The notes: a model not told the origin generated them from the letters alone. DNA of 64,000 nt from an uncultured Clostridia bacterium (GCA_947589025.1 CANQAY010000004.1:47928-111927), one strand, 5' to 3'. Shown: positions 43,395 to 52,254, counted from the first letter of the stretch. Numbers and translations are program-made.

Positions 43395-43913
43395 TTAAAG
43401 TATTTCATCGCTTAAAAATGTGTTAAATGCGGTTAAAAATAAATCTTGGTCAACTGTCATGCCCGCCTTTTCTGCTTTTTCAGCATCTTTTAAGCGGCCA
43501 GCGTGCGCGCTAAATGTCCTATTTATGCTTGTGGCAATTGCGTTAGAAAACTTTTCAGCAAAAAGTTCGTTATGCTTTTGATATAAGTGATCGGTATCAG
43601 CAATTAACTTCTCTGCCCTCTTTTCTGGCATGCCAGTAAATATAGACACTAATTGAGCATTGGTTAAATCGTCTTTTAGCTTATTTTCTTTTGCTTTAAT
43701 AAGTTGCAACACAACACTAAATTTTAATTGGCAATAATGAGTTAAAACATACATTGCATTTTTAAATTTTTTATTGCAGAATTCAACAATGTTGTTATAC
43801 CCTAAACCATATTTCTTTTCTATATCAATTAATTTATTAATATCTGATCTTTCAATTTCAGTTAAATGCATCAATTCTTCTAAGCCCTTTTTTCTTAACA
43901 TTTCATTATCCAT
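43395..43913 (-). CDS. Orphan helical protein, 172 aa
   Basis: Not recognised. Mostly helical, soluble, charged; begins MDNEMLRKKGLEELMHLTEIE, contains 'YVLTHYCQLKFSVVLQLIKAKENK' and a C-terminal helix pair ending 'DLFLTAFNTFLSDEIL'. GGAGG ribosome site and a consensus promoter. It lies between serS and the divergently transcribed recombinase gene, sharing the intergenic region that holds half-site copy 5, so a regulatory link to the recombinase is possible but unproven. Confidence 0.65.
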   Translation of the reverse strand: MDNEMLRKKGLEELMHLTEIERSDINKLIDIEKKYGLGYNNIVEFCNKKFKNAMYVLTHYCQLKFSVVLQLIKAKENKLKDDLTNAQLVSIFTGMPEKRAEKLIADTDHLYQKHNELFAEKFSNAIATSINRTFSAHAGRLKDAEKAEKAGMTVDQDLFLTAFNTFLSDEIL

Positions 43914-43934
43914 AATTCCTCCAAAGTTGTTAAT

Positions 43935-43963
43935 ATTATAAATTAATAATAAAAATATGTCAA
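43935..43963 (-). promoter_or_regulatory. Promoter of the 43395 gene
   Basis: Minus strand TTGACA (43963-43958), 17-base spacer, TATAAT (43940-43935): full consensus. Confidence 0.85.
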
Positions 43964-44001
43964 TTAATTTATAAAAAATAACAAAACACGCCTACAAATG
44001 T

Positions 44002-44030
44002 TTGTTTTTTACGCAAAGATGGTGTAAAAT
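44002..44030 (+). promoter_or_regulatory. Leaderless promoter of the xer gene, overlapped by a half-site
   Basis: TTGTTT (44002-44007), 17-base spacer, TAAAAT (44025-44030), six bases to ATG 44037. The 14-bp half-site occupies 44007-44020, almost the whole spacer, so a protein bound there would block RNA polymerase. Confidence 0.65.
44007..44020 (-). repeat. Solitary 14-bp half-site (copy 5) in the xer promoter
   Basis: Exact inverse of ATCTTTGCGTAAAA; the 16-mer 44006-44021 is the exact reverse complement of the longer form shared by copies 3 and 4. No partner arm at the 6-base spacing. Confidence 0.7.
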
Positions 44031-44036
44031 AAAATT

Positions 44037-45077
44037 ATGTCAAACAATTATTATTTAGATAGAAACCGCAACAATATGCGCAAATTAAATGAAATGTTAA
44101 AGGACTTGCCAACATTTTGTAGCATTTTCTTTATAGGCATACAAGATACCACAACACCATTAACCAGAATTAATTATGCTGTAGACTTAAAAACCTTTTT
44201 TACTTACCTTACAACTTATGAAAGCGACTTTTTAAATAAGCCTTTTAACCAAATAACCATTGCCGATTTAGATAATGTTACCTCCCAAACCATTGAGCGC
44301 TATATGGCCTATTTATCATATTACGATAAAGAAAATGGCGTTGTAATCACCAATTCTGAGCGTGGTAAACTGAGAAAACTATCCAGTTTGCGGGCATTTT
44401 TTAAATACTTTTTTAATAAAGATATGCTTAAAGCAAATGTGGCAAGCAAAGTTAGCTCACCCAAATTGCATGAAAAACCCATCATAAAACTAGAGCCGCA
44501 AGAAACACAAGAACTTATGTATTTTTGCGAAACCTTAAATGGATTTTCTAATCATCAACAAAAATATAATGAAAAATTTAAAATTAGGGATAATGCCATA
44601 ATTTCACTATTTTTAACTACGGGGATACGTGTTAGCGAATGTGTTGGCCTTAATATTGATGACTTTAACTTTACCCTTAATTCGTTTAGAGTTACAAGAA
44701 AAGGCGGCAACCAAGTTATATTATATTTTGGTGAAGAAACCTCCAAAATTTTGCAAGATTATTTAAAGTATAGAGACAGTTTAAATGTGCCAAAAGAAGA
44801 ACGCGCCATGTTTTTATCTAGCCAAAATAAGCGCATGATGGTTCGAACTATGGAATATTTAGTTAAAAAATATACTAAATTGGCCACCCCTTTAAAAAAC
44901 ATTACCCCACACAAACTGCGCTCTACTTATGGCACAAATTTGTATAATGAAACAAAAGACATTTACATTGTTGCCGAAGTTTTGGGCCACAAAGATGTTA
45001 ACACAACCAAAAAACACTATGCCGCAATTAGCGATGATATCAGGCGTTCTGTTGCAGGAAAGGTAAAATTAAAATAG
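44037..45077 (+). CDS. Tyrosine site-specific recombinase, XerS/XerH-like
   Basis: 346 residues. N-terminal SAM-like DNA-binding domain (~35-155) and catalytic domain with all tyrosine-recombinase residues: Arg198 in 'TTGIRVSECVGL', His292/Arg295 in 'TPHKLRSTYG', His318 in 'LGHKDVNTTKKHY', nucleophile Tyr328. It is longer than XerC or XerD (~300) and closer to the single-chain recombinases XerS and XerH (about 355). No other phage or element genes lie nearby. Together with the adjacent inverted-repeat site this suggests chromosome-dimer resolution, though an integrase remnant is possible. No ribosome site: TAAAAT six bases before the ATG. Confidence 0.85.
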   Translation: MSNNYYLDRNRNNMRKLNEMLKDLPTFCSIFFIGIQDTTTPLTRINYAVDLKTFFTYLTTYESDFLNKPFNQITIADLDNVTSQTIERYMAYLSYYDKENGVVITNSERGKLRKLSSLRAFFKYFFNKDMLKANVASKVSSPKLHEKPIIKLEPQETQELMYFCETLNGFSNHQQKYNEKFKIRDNAIISLFLTTGIRVSECVGLNIDDFNFTLNSFRVTRKGGNQVILYFGEETSKILQDYLKYRDSLNVPKEERAMFLSSQNKRMMVRTMEYLVKKYTKLATPLKNITPHKLRSTYGTNLYNETKDIYIVAEVLGHKDVNTTKKHYAAISDDIRRSVAGKVKLK

Positions 45078-45080
45078 ATT

Positions 45081-45108
45081 TTGTGTATTATACATTTTAA
45101 ATACACAA
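45081..45108. repeat. 9-bp inverted repeat after xer
   Basis: TTGTGTATT (45081-45089) and AATACACAA (45100-45108), 10-base loop. No T-run follows, so it is a weak terminator at best; it may be an operator. Confidence 0.45.
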
Positions 45109-45150
45109 CATTCAGTTTAAATTTAAAAAATAATTTAATATAGTGTCTTT

Positions 45151-45201
45151 CGAAAAAATTTTCGAAAAATATCGAACAAATGTTTGACAAACAATTGTTT
45201 T
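45151..45201. promoter_or_regulatory. LexA (SOS) boxes upstream of lexA
   Basis: CGAACAAATGTTTG (45173-45186) fits the Gram-positive SOS box CGAACNNNNGTTYG exactly and overlaps the -35 box. Two degenerate 14-mers of the same geometry flank it: CGAAAAAATTTTCG (45151-45164) and CAAACAATTGTTTT (45188-45201). Together they suggest autorepression by LexA. Confidence 0.75.
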
Positions 45202-45212
45202 TTTGCTATTAT
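45184..45212 (+). promoter_or_regulatory. lexA promoter
   Basis: TTGACA (45184-45189), 17-base spacer, TATTAT (45207-45212) with TGC before it. Confidence 0.8.
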
Positions 45213-45232
45213 AAAATTAATTAAGGAGCAAT

Positions 45233-45820
45233 ATGAATAAAACTGAACAAACTTATGAATTTATCACTAAATACATAGAAAACAATAAATACCCCCCTAC
45301 TATTAGGGAAATTTGTGATAATTTGAACTTGGATTCCACTTCAAGTGCGGTTTATCATTTAAAAAAACTTGAAAAAATGGGCAAAATTTTAAGAGGCACA
45401 AACAAAAACCGTGCCATTGAATTAGCTCACAACAACCTAAACAATGGCATTACCCTTTCAGTTGTTGGTGAAATTGCCGCCGGCACCCCAATTTTGGCCG
45501 AGCAAAATTTGATTGATAGTTTTGTTGTTTCTGAAAATCTTTTTACGGGTAAAGACATGTTTGTGTTAAAAGTTAAAGGTGATAGCATGATAAATGTTGG
45601 CATATATAATGGCGATTACGTTGTAATTTCTAAACAATCTGTGGCAAATAATGGTGAAATTGTTGCCTGTTTAATTGACAACGAAGCCACCGTGAAACGC
45701 TATTATAAAGAAAATGGCTTTTTTAGGCTTCAACCAGAAAATTCGTTTATGCAGCCAATTTACACCACTCAATTGGAAATTTTGGGCAAAGTTGTAGGCT
45801 TAATAAGAAATAACATTTAA
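45233..45820 (+). CDS. lexA: LexA repressor of the SOS response
   Basis: 195 residues. N-terminal winged helix (~1-65, 'YPPTIREICDNLNLDSTSSAVYHLKKLEKMG') and a C-terminal S24 self-cleaving domain: cleavage bond Ala83-Gly84, Ser118 in 'VKGDSMINVGI', Lys155 in 'ATVKRYY'. All needed for RecA-triggered autolysis. AAGGAGC ribosome site. No other SOS gene is in its transcript. Confidence 0.96.
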   Translation: MNKTEQTYEFITKYIENNKYPPTIREICDNLNLDSTSSAVYHLKKLEKMGKILRGTNKNRAIELAHNNLNNGITLSVVGEIAAGTPILAEQNLIDSFVVSENLFTGKDMFVLKVKGDSMINVGIYNGDYVVISKQSVANNGEIVACLIDNEATVKRYYKENGFFRLQPENSFMQPIYTTQLEILGKVVGLIRNNI

Positions 45821-45848
45821 AAATAAAGGTTATATAATCTTTATTTTT
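45819..45848 (+). terminator. lexA terminator
   Basis: AAAATAAAG (45819-45827), loop of ten, CTTTATTTT (45838-45846), more T. Confidence 0.75.
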
Positions 45849-45860
45849 TATTTTAAATTG

Positions 45861-45899
45861 TTTGCTTATTATTAAATAAATATATATAATTTATATATA
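45861..45899 (+). promoter_or_regulatory. Promoter and palindromic operator of the padR-ABC operon
   Basis: TTGCTT (45861-45866), 17-base spacer, TATAAT (45884-45889). The -10 box is centred in a perfect palindrome with 10-bp arms, ATATATATAA and TTATATATAT (45879-45899, one central base). PadR regulators bind such AT-rich palindromes and often repress their own operon. Confidence 0.7.
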
Positions 45900-45914
45900 T
45901 GCATAAGAGGTGTT

Positions 45915-47102
45915 ATGAAAACAACAGATTTAATACCCTTAATTCTTTTAGAATTAAATGAAAGTGATAAATATGGCTTTGAATTAACAAAGGCTATAGA
46001 AACAAAATCTAGTGGCAAAATTGTAATTAAACAGCCCACCCTATACACTATTTTAAAGAAGTTGGAAAAATCCAAGTTCATAACTTCTTATTGGGAAGAT
46101 AGCGAAATTGGTGGCAAGCGCCATTATTATAAAATTACCGAAAACGGCAAAGCATTAATTAGCACTTTGCCTAATTACTCCACCCTGCTTTCTAACATAT
46201 CAAACGATGAGGCTGACGACGCTGAAGTTGGCCAAGAGTTTGATAGCCAAAATAGCAACATAATGGCAGATGGTGCACCAAATGAAGAGCAACAAGAAAC
46301 CGAAATCAACGCAGAACCAGAACAGGTAGTTTTTGAACAAGAACTTAAAGAGTCTGCTCTGCCTAGTGAAGAAATTTTTAAAGATGATTCAGTTGACACT
46401 TTAACTGAACACGAACTTAATTCTATGAATAGCAGCATTTTAAAAGATGATAAAGTGAACAATGAACAACAATTTGCGGCTAACGAAAGTGTTTCTAAAT
46501 TTACTGAAACAAAATCGGCAGAAATTAGTGATGAATATAAAACAAAGTTAAAAACTGTTTCTAACAGCACATTATTTGGTTTGGAACCTGCCACGCCAAA
46601 AGAAGATGAAGAGAAAAATGTTAAATTTGTTGAATATTCTAACATTAAATCTGCCCCAAATTACATATACTCAAACAAAATGGCAAAAAACATGCTGTAT
46701 CGCATAATTTCAAGCTCTGCCTATCTTTTATTTATGCTTATTTTCACCTCCATTATTGTGGGGTTTACTGGCAGCGGCGCTTTATATTATTTATTTTTAA
46801 TTATTGGAATTTTAGCCTTAGTGTTGTTTCCTGCCATATATGCTTTTAATTATGATAAATTTAAACAAAAATGCCAAAATAAACAATATAAATTGAACTT
46901 AAAAAAACAAATTATATTTGCCCTATCGTTTATGTTGGCCGTTCTTTTAATGTGCTTTATTGTAAACCTATGCATGGGCGTAAGTTTCTTTAAAATATTT
47001 GCTAGTTTTGCCAATTTTTATGCCCCATTGTTAATTTCAAGTTGTGTTTGTATGGACATTCTATTTTCTTACTTGTTCGTTTTTAAAAATTTAAAGGATT
47101 AG
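45915..47102 (+). CDS. PadR-family regulator fused to a membrane domain
   Basis: 395 residues. Residues ~1-90 are a PadR winged helix ('KQPTLYTILKKLEKSKFITSYWEDSEIGGKRHYYKITENGK'). A long acidic linker (~95-230, rich in Glu, Asp, Ser) follows. The C-terminal ~130 residues have four hydrophobic segments. The fusion places the DNA-binding domain on a tether to the membrane, beside an ABC exporter encoded downstream, so it could sense the exporter's substrate or state directly. That is inference. AGAGG before the ATG. Confidence 0.85.
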   Translation: MKTTDLIPLILLELNESDKYGFELTKAIETKSSGKIVIKQPTLYTILKKLEKSKFITSYWEDSEIGGKRHYYKITENGKALISTLPNYSTLLSNISNDEADDAEVGQEFDSQNSNIMADGAPNEEQQETEINAEPEQVVFEQELKESALPSEEIFKDDSVDTLTEHELNSMNSSILKDDKVNNEQQFAANESVSKFTETKSAEISDEYKTKLKTVSNSTLFGLEPATPKEDEEKNVKFVEYSNIKSAPNYIYSNKMAKNMLYRIISSSAYLLFMLIFTSIIVGFTGSGALYYLFLIIGILALVLFPAIYAFNYDKFKQKCQNKQYKLNLKKQIIFALSFMLAVLLMCFIVNLCMGVSFFKIFASFANFYAPLLISSCVCMDILFSYLFVFKNLKD

Positions 47103-47109
47103 GAGATTT

Positions 47110-48042
47110 ATGATACCTGTTTTAAGCGTTAAAAACATTACAAAGGTGTATGGAACAAAAAAGGTTGTAAAAAATGTTTCATTTAGTTTGTATCCCGGGC
47201 AAATTTTTGGTTTTGTTGGGCCTAACGGTGCCGGAAAGTCTACTACTATTAGAATGATTACTGGCCTTACTTTGCCAACAAGTGGAAGCATAAGAATTTG
47301 CGGATACAGCATAACAAAAAGCTTTAAACAAGCAATTTCTAATGTTGGTGCAGTAGTTGAAATGCCTCAACTATACCCTTACCTCTCGGGTGAAAAAAAC
47401 TTAAAACTTTATGCAAAATTTTATGGCAAGGCGGCAGTAAAGCGCATCCCTCAAATTGTTAAATTGGTTGGCATGGAAAACCGAATTAAAGATAAAGTAT
47501 CGGCATATTCTTTAGGCATGAAGCAACGTTTGGGCATTGCTCAGGCATTGTTAAACAAACCAAAACTTTTAATTTTGGACGAACCAACTAACGGCCTTGA
47601 CCCTAATGGAATTGTTGAAATGCGCAACATTTTAAAAATTCTTGCAGAAAAAGAAAACATAACTATTATTATTTCCAGCCATAATTTAGCCGAACTTGAA
47701 CAAACTTGTGATGTTATTGGCTTAATAAACAATGGTTCGCTTATTGAATATAAAACCATGGCAGAAATAGATAAAATGATTGAAAATGAACAAAAAATTC
47801 AATTTTTGTGCAATTACCCTAACTATGCGGCAATGCTTGTTAAAAAGAAATTTAAATTAATGAGCAAAGTGGTTGGCAATTCAATTTTGTTGCCTTTAAA
47901 AGAAAAAGATATTGCAACTGTAGTTTCTTATTTAACCAACAACAAAATTAAAATTTATAGCATAAAGAAAATTCAAAAAACCTTAGAAGAATTATACTTT
48001 GAATTGCTTAACAGCACTCGCTCATCGTCTAGCATATTATAG
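47110..48042 (+). CDS. ABC transporter ATP-binding protein (BcrA/CcmA type)
   Basis: 310 residues. Walker A 'GPNGAGKST', signature 'YSLGMKQRLGIAQAL', Walker B 'LLILDEPTNGLDP', switch His in 'IISSHNLAELE'. The C-terminal ~90 residues are the accessory domain found in drug and lantibiotic exporters of the BcrA/DrrA group. Starts seven bases after padR behind TTAGGAG. Confidence 0.95.
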   Translation: MIPVLSVKNITKVYGTKKVVKNVSFSLYPGQIFGFVGPNGAGKSTTIRMITGLTLPTSGSIRICGYSITKSFKQAISNVGAVVEMPQLYPYLSGEKNLKLYAKFYGKAAVKRIPQIVKLVGMENRIKDKVSAYSLGMKQRLGIAQALLNKPKLLILDEPTNGLDPNGIVEMRNILKILAEKENITIIISSHNLAELEQTCDVIGLINNGSLIEYKTMAEIDKMIENEQKIQFLCNYPNYAAMLVKKKFKLMSKVVGNSILLPLKEKDIATVVSYLTNNKIKIYSIKKIQKTLEELYFELLNSTRSSSSIL

Positions 48043-48049
48043 GAGATTT

Positions 48050-49801
48050 ATGTTTAAAGTTATTAATGCGGAAATTAAAAAAATGTTATCTAAGCCCGGT
48101 ATTTACATATTGGCTGTTGTTTTGGCAGTTATTTTAATATTGGGCGCCTTTATTTATAAACCCACAGTTTATGAAGATACAACTATAATCTTAAATGGTC
48201 AAGATTTTACAACTAAATATAACAGCTTTACAAACGGCATTAAAGTTGATGTGGATAGTTCAATTGAAGAAACTGTTTCAAAAATAAGCAGCTACTCTAT
48301 TGTAGAGAATGACAAAACATTAACCTATAAAGATAAGATTGCAAGCATAAAAAAGGATCTTGAAGATCATCTAAAAGATTATGCTAGCAGCCAACAAAAA
48401 GAGCTTCCTGAAGACACAATTATTAGATATCAAAACAATGTGGTTAATACATTAACCAATTTAAAAGATACCGTTATTAATGGCGTTGACAATATAAAAA
48501 AAGGCATTTACACCATTTTAACAAGTGAAGAAAATTTTGATTTATTTACAGAAACCATTAATGATGCCATTGCCCAAATGAAAACCGACGCTTATAAAGA
48601 GGCAAATGGCGTTGCAAAAATTTGTCACGAATATGATACTAATTATAGAGACACGATTGAAAGCAGTTTAAATGCACTAATTTACCCTAGTTTGTCTGAC
48701 GAATTATTATCTAAATATTATTTGGATGAAGAAAATTCTAGAATAAACACCGTTAAGCAAAGGCTAACCGCTGTCAGCGATAAAATAATAGCCCTGCACG
48801 AAGAGGCTAACACAACTGAAGGAAACTATAATCAAAATTTTATTAATCAGTTGGAAACGTTTGCCAACCAATATGTTAACATTGCTTCGGACTATTCCAA
48901 TTTGGTAAGTTATGAACTATTATCCAATGCCTTCTCTTTTGTTAGCACGGCCGATGAATTAAAACTTTATTATTTAAAAAATCAAAATTACACTGAATAT
49001 AATTCAAATTCTAATTTAATTAAATATAACTTTTTGTTTGAACAAAATAAAACCGATGCAGACTATGCCCATCCATTAACAATTGGGGTAACTTCAAATC
49101 ACACCATCAACGCTTACGATTACGCATATTTCAGCTTAAAACTATTTTCTTTCGTTATTGTGGTTTATGCGGTTATGGCAGCATGCAACGCCATTGCAGG
49201 TGAAATTAAGGAAGGCTCAATGCGTTATTACGCTATCCGCCCAGTTACAAGAAAAAATATTTACTTTGGAAAATTGTTGGCTATTATTATAATGTCTATT
49301 ATATTTATTATATTCAGCACAATAATTGCGCTGGCAGTTGGTGGTGCGGTTTATGGTTTTGATAGCTTAAATATTTTAACCATATTTAATAGCAGCGTGG
49401 CTGTCACCTTCCACCCTATTATAATGATACTAATATTTATGCTAAGTTTGCTTTTAGAAATTATTGTTTATGCGTCCATTGCCATGCTATTATCTTGTTT
49501 ATTTAAGTCGGATTTGCTTGCCGTTACATTAATGTTGGTTTTATATTTAATTAACACCCTGTTGCCAGTGTTTGTAAGAGGGGTTAATAGTTGGATAACT
49601 TTCTACCCATTCTCTCACATTTCGTTGTACGCTTTGTTTGGAAGTTCAATTTACGCCATTCAAAACAATTTCTTAAACTTGCTTCTTGGTGCCAAAACAT
49701 ATGTTGGTTCAAGTTTAATTGTAACATTAATTGTTATTTTGGCAATTGTTATTATAACAAATATTATAGCCATTGTCCGCTTTAAAAAGAAGGAATTATA
49801 A
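48050..49801 (+). CDS. ABC-2 type exporter permease
   Basis: 583 residues. One N-terminal membrane segment (~14-35), an extracytoplasmic, helix-rich domain of about 330 residues, then five to six membrane segments with 'AIAGEIKEGSMRYYAIRPVTRKNIYFGKLLAI', the motif of ABC-2 permeases linked to bacitracin- or gliding-type exporters. Start at 48050 is set by AGGAG; longer in-frame starts run into the ATPase gene. Works with the ATPase 47110. Confidence 0.9.
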   Translation: MFKVINAEIKKMLSKPGIYILAVVLAVILILGAFIYKPTVYEDTTIILNGQDFTTKYNSFTNGIKVDVDSSIEETVSKISSYSIVENDKTLTYKDKIASIKKDLEDHLKDYASSQQKELPEDTIIRYQNNVVNTLTNLKDTVINGVDNIKKGIYTILTSEENFDLFTETINDAIAQMKTDAYKEANGVAKICHEYDTNYRDTIESSLNALIYPSLSDELLSKYYLDEENSRINTVKQRLTAVSDKIIALHEEANTTEGNYNQNFINQLETFANQYVNIASDYSNLVSYELLSNAFSFVSTADELKLYYLKNQNYTEYNSNSNLIKYNFLFEQNKTDADYAHPLTIGVTSNHTINAYDYAYFSLKLFSFVIVVYAVMAACNAIAGEIKEGSMRYYAIRPVTRKNIYFGKLLAIIIMSIIFIIFSTIIALAVGGAVYGFDSLNILTIFNSSVAVTFHPIIMILIFMLSLLLEIIVYASIAMLLSCLFKSDLLAVTLMLVLYLINTLLPVFVRGVNSWITFYPFSHISLYALFGSSIYAIQNNFLNLLLGAKTYVGSSLIVTLIVILAIVIITNIIAIVRFKKKEL

Positions 49802-49824
49802 AAAATAGGCGATGGCCTATTTTT
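49801..49824. terminator. Bidirectional terminator between the permease gene and rnhA
   Basis: AAAAATAGGC (49801-49810), loop GATG, GCCTATTTTT (49815-49824). Confidence 0.9.
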
Positions 49825-50264
49825 TAATTTTTATGTTTTGCAATTTCCCCCGTCGCCAATTCATCGCATCGGTTATTATATTTGTTATCCGCATGCCCTT
49901 TTACCTTAATAAAATTTATTTTATGCAAATTTGCCAAATCTATTATGCTTTTCCACAATTCTGCATTTTGAACCGGCTTTTTGTTGGCGGATTTAAACCC
50001 ATTAAGCTGCCATTTAGTAATCCAATCTTCCAAAAAAGCATTAACTAAATAGGCACTATCGCTATACAAATCAACCTCGCACGGCTCTTTTAACATCTCC
50101 AACGCTTTAATGGCGGCAGTTAATTCCATTTGATTATTGGTGGTTTCTGGGTTAAAGCCGCTTATTTCTTTCATTGTATTTTTATAAAAAAGCACCGCGC
50201 CCCAACCACCTGCACCCGGATTGCCACTGCATGCTCCATCAGTGTAAATAGTAACTTTTTTCAT
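49824..50264 (-). CDS. rnhA: Ribonuclease HI
   Basis: Degrades RNA in RNA-DNA hybrids. 146 residues. Catalytic acids are in 'YTDGACSGNPG', 'NNQMELTAAI', 'DLYSDSAYLV' and 'NNRCDELA'. Start at 50264 gives the normal N-terminus MKKVTIYTDG; an in-frame start at 50303 would lie upstream of the promoter's start point. No ribosome site; consensus promoter directly upstream. Confidence 0.95.
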   Translation of the reverse strand: MKKVTIYTDGACSGNPGAGGWGAVLFYKNTMKEISGFNPETTNNQMELTAAIKALEMLKEPCEVDLYSDSAYLVNAFLEDWITKWQLNGFKSANKKPVQNAELWKSIIDLANLHKINFIKVKGHADNKYNNRCDELATGEIAKHKN

Positions 50265-50270
50265 TAAAAT

Positions 50271-50299
50271 ATTATAAAATTTAATATTATTTTTGTCAA
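50271..50299 (-). promoter_or_regulatory. Leaderless promoter of rnhA
   Basis: Minus strand TTGACA (50299-50294), 17-base spacer, TATAAT (50276-50271), six bases to the ATG. Both boxes are exact consensus, the clearest leaderless case in the window. Confidence 0.88.
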
Positions 50300-50310
50300 A
50301 CAAAAATAGA

Positions 50311-50336
50311 AAAAACTGACAATGTCAGTTTTTTAA
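50311..50336 (-). terminator. Terminator after tRNA-Trp
   Basis: AAAAACTGAC (50311-50320), loop AAT, GTCAGTTTTT (50324-50333). Symmetric, so it can work on either strand. Confidence 0.85.
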
Positions 50337-50355
50337 TATAAATAAACATTTTATT

Positions 50356-50430
50356 TGGCAGGGGAGACGCGATTCGAACACGCAACCAATGGTTTTGGAG
50401 ACCACTACTCTACCGTTGAGCCACTCCCCT
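50356..50430 (-). tRNA. tRNA-Trp (anticodon CCA)
   Basis: 75 bases with encoded CCA on the minus strand. Acceptor AGGGGAG pairs CTCCCCT, anticodon loop CTCCAAA with CCA, T-arm GTTCGAATC. Followed by its own terminator. Confidence 0.95.
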
Positions 50431-50501
50431 ATGCTTTTGTATTATATATTAAATTAAAAAGTTTGTCAATAAATTAAAAAATATTTTAAAAATTTTAACA
50501 A

Positions 50502-50524
50502 AAAACTGCCCGAAGGCAATTTTT
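50502..50524 (-). terminator. rny terminator
   Basis: On the minus strand AAAATTGCC, UUCG-type loop, GGCAGTTTT, with T following (50502-50523 on plus). Confidence 0.8.
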
Positions 50525-50526
50525 GT

Positions 50527-52143
50527 TTATTTTGCAGTGTCACTAAAGCGGGATTCCCTAATAACATTTACTTTTATGTGGCCAGGATATTCAAGTTTTG
50601 CTTCAATTTCTTTAGCAATATCGTGTGCAAGCACCTGAGCTTCGTCATCAGTGATTTGCTCTGGCTTTACCATTACCCTAATTTCACGCCCGGCTTGGAT
50701 TGCATAAGTTTTATCAACGCCAGTAAATCCGTTAGCAATGGCTTCCAAATCTTGCAAACGCTTGATGTAATTTTCAATAGATTCGCGCCTTGCACCCGGC
50801 CTAGAGCTTGAAATTGCGTCCGCAGCCTGCACGATAACGGCTTCCAGCGTTTTAGGCTCTACATCGTTGTGATGTGCTTCAATACAATGGATAACAGCTT
50901 CGCTTTCCTTATACTTGCGTGCAAGTTCCACACCAATGGAAACGTGAGTGCCTTCAACTTCATGGTCAACTGCCTTGCCTAAATCGTGCAACAAGCCAGC
51001 GCGCCTTGCAACCTTTTCATTTGCGCCAATTTCAGCGGCAAGCATGCCCGCAATATAGCAAACTTCTAGCGAATGATTTAAAACATTTTGGCCATAACTT
51101 GTTCTGTATTTTAACCTACCCAAAACTTTTACAATTTCTGGGTGAATATTGTGGATATCTGCATCAAAACAAGCATTTTCGCCCGCTTCTTTAATAGTTT
51201 CTTCTACATCCTTTTGAACTTTTTGAACTAGTTCCTCTATGCGTGCTGGGTGGATGCGACCATCCATAATAAGCTTTTCCAATGAAATGCGTGCAACTTC
51301 ACGCCTAATAGGGTCAAACCCTGAAATGGTTATAGCTTCTGGAGTATCATCAACAATAAAATCAACCCCGGTGGCTGCTTCAAGCGCCCTAATGTTACGC
51401 CCTTCACGACCAATAATGCGCCCTTTCATTTCTTCACTAGGAAGGGTAACCACACTGGTTGTAACTTCACTTGTGTTGTCCACCGCGCATTTTTGAATTG
51501 CCAAAGTAATAATGTTTCTTGCTTTCTTTTCGGCCTCTTCTTTTGCCCTATCTTCAATGTCTTTGGCAAGTTTAACTGCTTCAATTTTAGCCTCTTCAGT
51601 GTAACGATCAATAATAACTTGTTTGGCTTCTTCCTTGCTCATTGCACTTACTTTTTCAAGTTCTTTAACAATGTTTTCTTGCATTTCATCAAGAGCATTT
51701 TCCTTGCTGGCAAGGGCTTCAATTTGATTTTGTACCCTTTGCTTAGCCGTTTCAAGTTCTTCTGTTTTTCTATCTAGCGCATTTTCACGTTTTGACAATT
51801 GTTCTTCCCTTGCATACAAACGTTCTTCACTGCGCTTAGATTCCTCCCTACGCTCTTTATTTTCTTGTTCGAAGGCAGATTTTAAAATAGAAATTTCTTT
51901 ATTAGTTTGATCTACTTGCTCTTTTTTAATTTTTTCAGCTTGAGCCTTAATTTGTTCTGCTTGAGTGTAAGCTTCTTCCAAAACTTTGTTTGCTTTATTT
52001 TTATTTAATTTTGTTTTATTATAAACAATGGCAGCATAAACCCCAATGCCGGCGCCAACGCCTACTACCAACATAATAATAGATAAAACAATGGTTAAAG
52101 ACACACTTACACTACATAGCAAACTTAAATTTGTTATGTTCAT
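50527..52143 (-). CDS. rny: Ribonuclease Y
   Basis: Membrane-anchored endoribonuclease that starts mRNA decay in Firmicutes. 538 residues: N-terminal membrane segment (~10-35), long coiled coil (~45-205), KH domain ('[31 protein letters not shown]') and HD domain ('[23 protein letters not shown]'). Normal length. Preceded by GGTAGG. Confidence 0.96.
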   Translation of the reverse strand: MNITNLSLLCSVSVSLTIVLSIIMLVVGVGAGIGVYAAIVYNKTKLNKNKANKVLEEAYTQAEQIKAQAEKIKKEQVDQTNKEISILKSAFEQENKERREESKRSEERLYAREEQLSKRENALDRKTEELETAKQRVQNQIEALASKENALDEMQENIVKELEKVSAMSKEEAKQVIIDRYTEEAKIEAVKLAKDIEDRAKEEAEKKARNIITLAIQKCAVDNTSEVTTSVVTLPSEEMKGRIIGREGRNIRALEAATGVDFIVDDTPEAITISGFDPIRREVARISLEKLIMDGRIHPARIEELVQKVQKDVEETIKEAGENACFDADIHNIHPEIVKVLGRLKYRTSYGQNVLNHSLEVCYIAGMLAAEIGANEKVARRAGLLHDLGKAVDHEVEGTHVSIGVELARKYKESEAVIHCIEAHHNDVEPKTLEAVIVQAADAISSSRPGARRESIENYIKRLQDLEAIANGFTGVDKTYAIQAGREIRVMVKPEQITDDEAQVLAHDIAKEIEAKLEYPGHIKVNVIRESRFSDTAK

Positions 52144-52154
52144 GTTTACCTACC

Positions 52155-52175
52155 TTTTTGTTGCAACAACAAAAA
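52155..52175 (-). promoter_or_regulatory. Leader hairpin just before the rny ribosome site
   Basis: TTTTTGTTG (52155-52163) and CAACAAAAA (52167-52175) pair around three bases. Position between promoter and ribosome site could affect rny mRNA stability or translation. Confidence 0.4.
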
Positions 52176-52254
52176 ATCTATTAATCTATTAAATTTATAT
52201 ATTAAACTATATTTAAAGTTAAATAACGATCATTTGCAATTTAGCAACATAATA

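Noticed and set aside
44037..45077. Phage or integrative-element integrase
   Set aside because: No other element genes, no tRNA-embedded attachment site and no composition change nearby; a chromosomal Xer role fits better, though it cannot be excluded.
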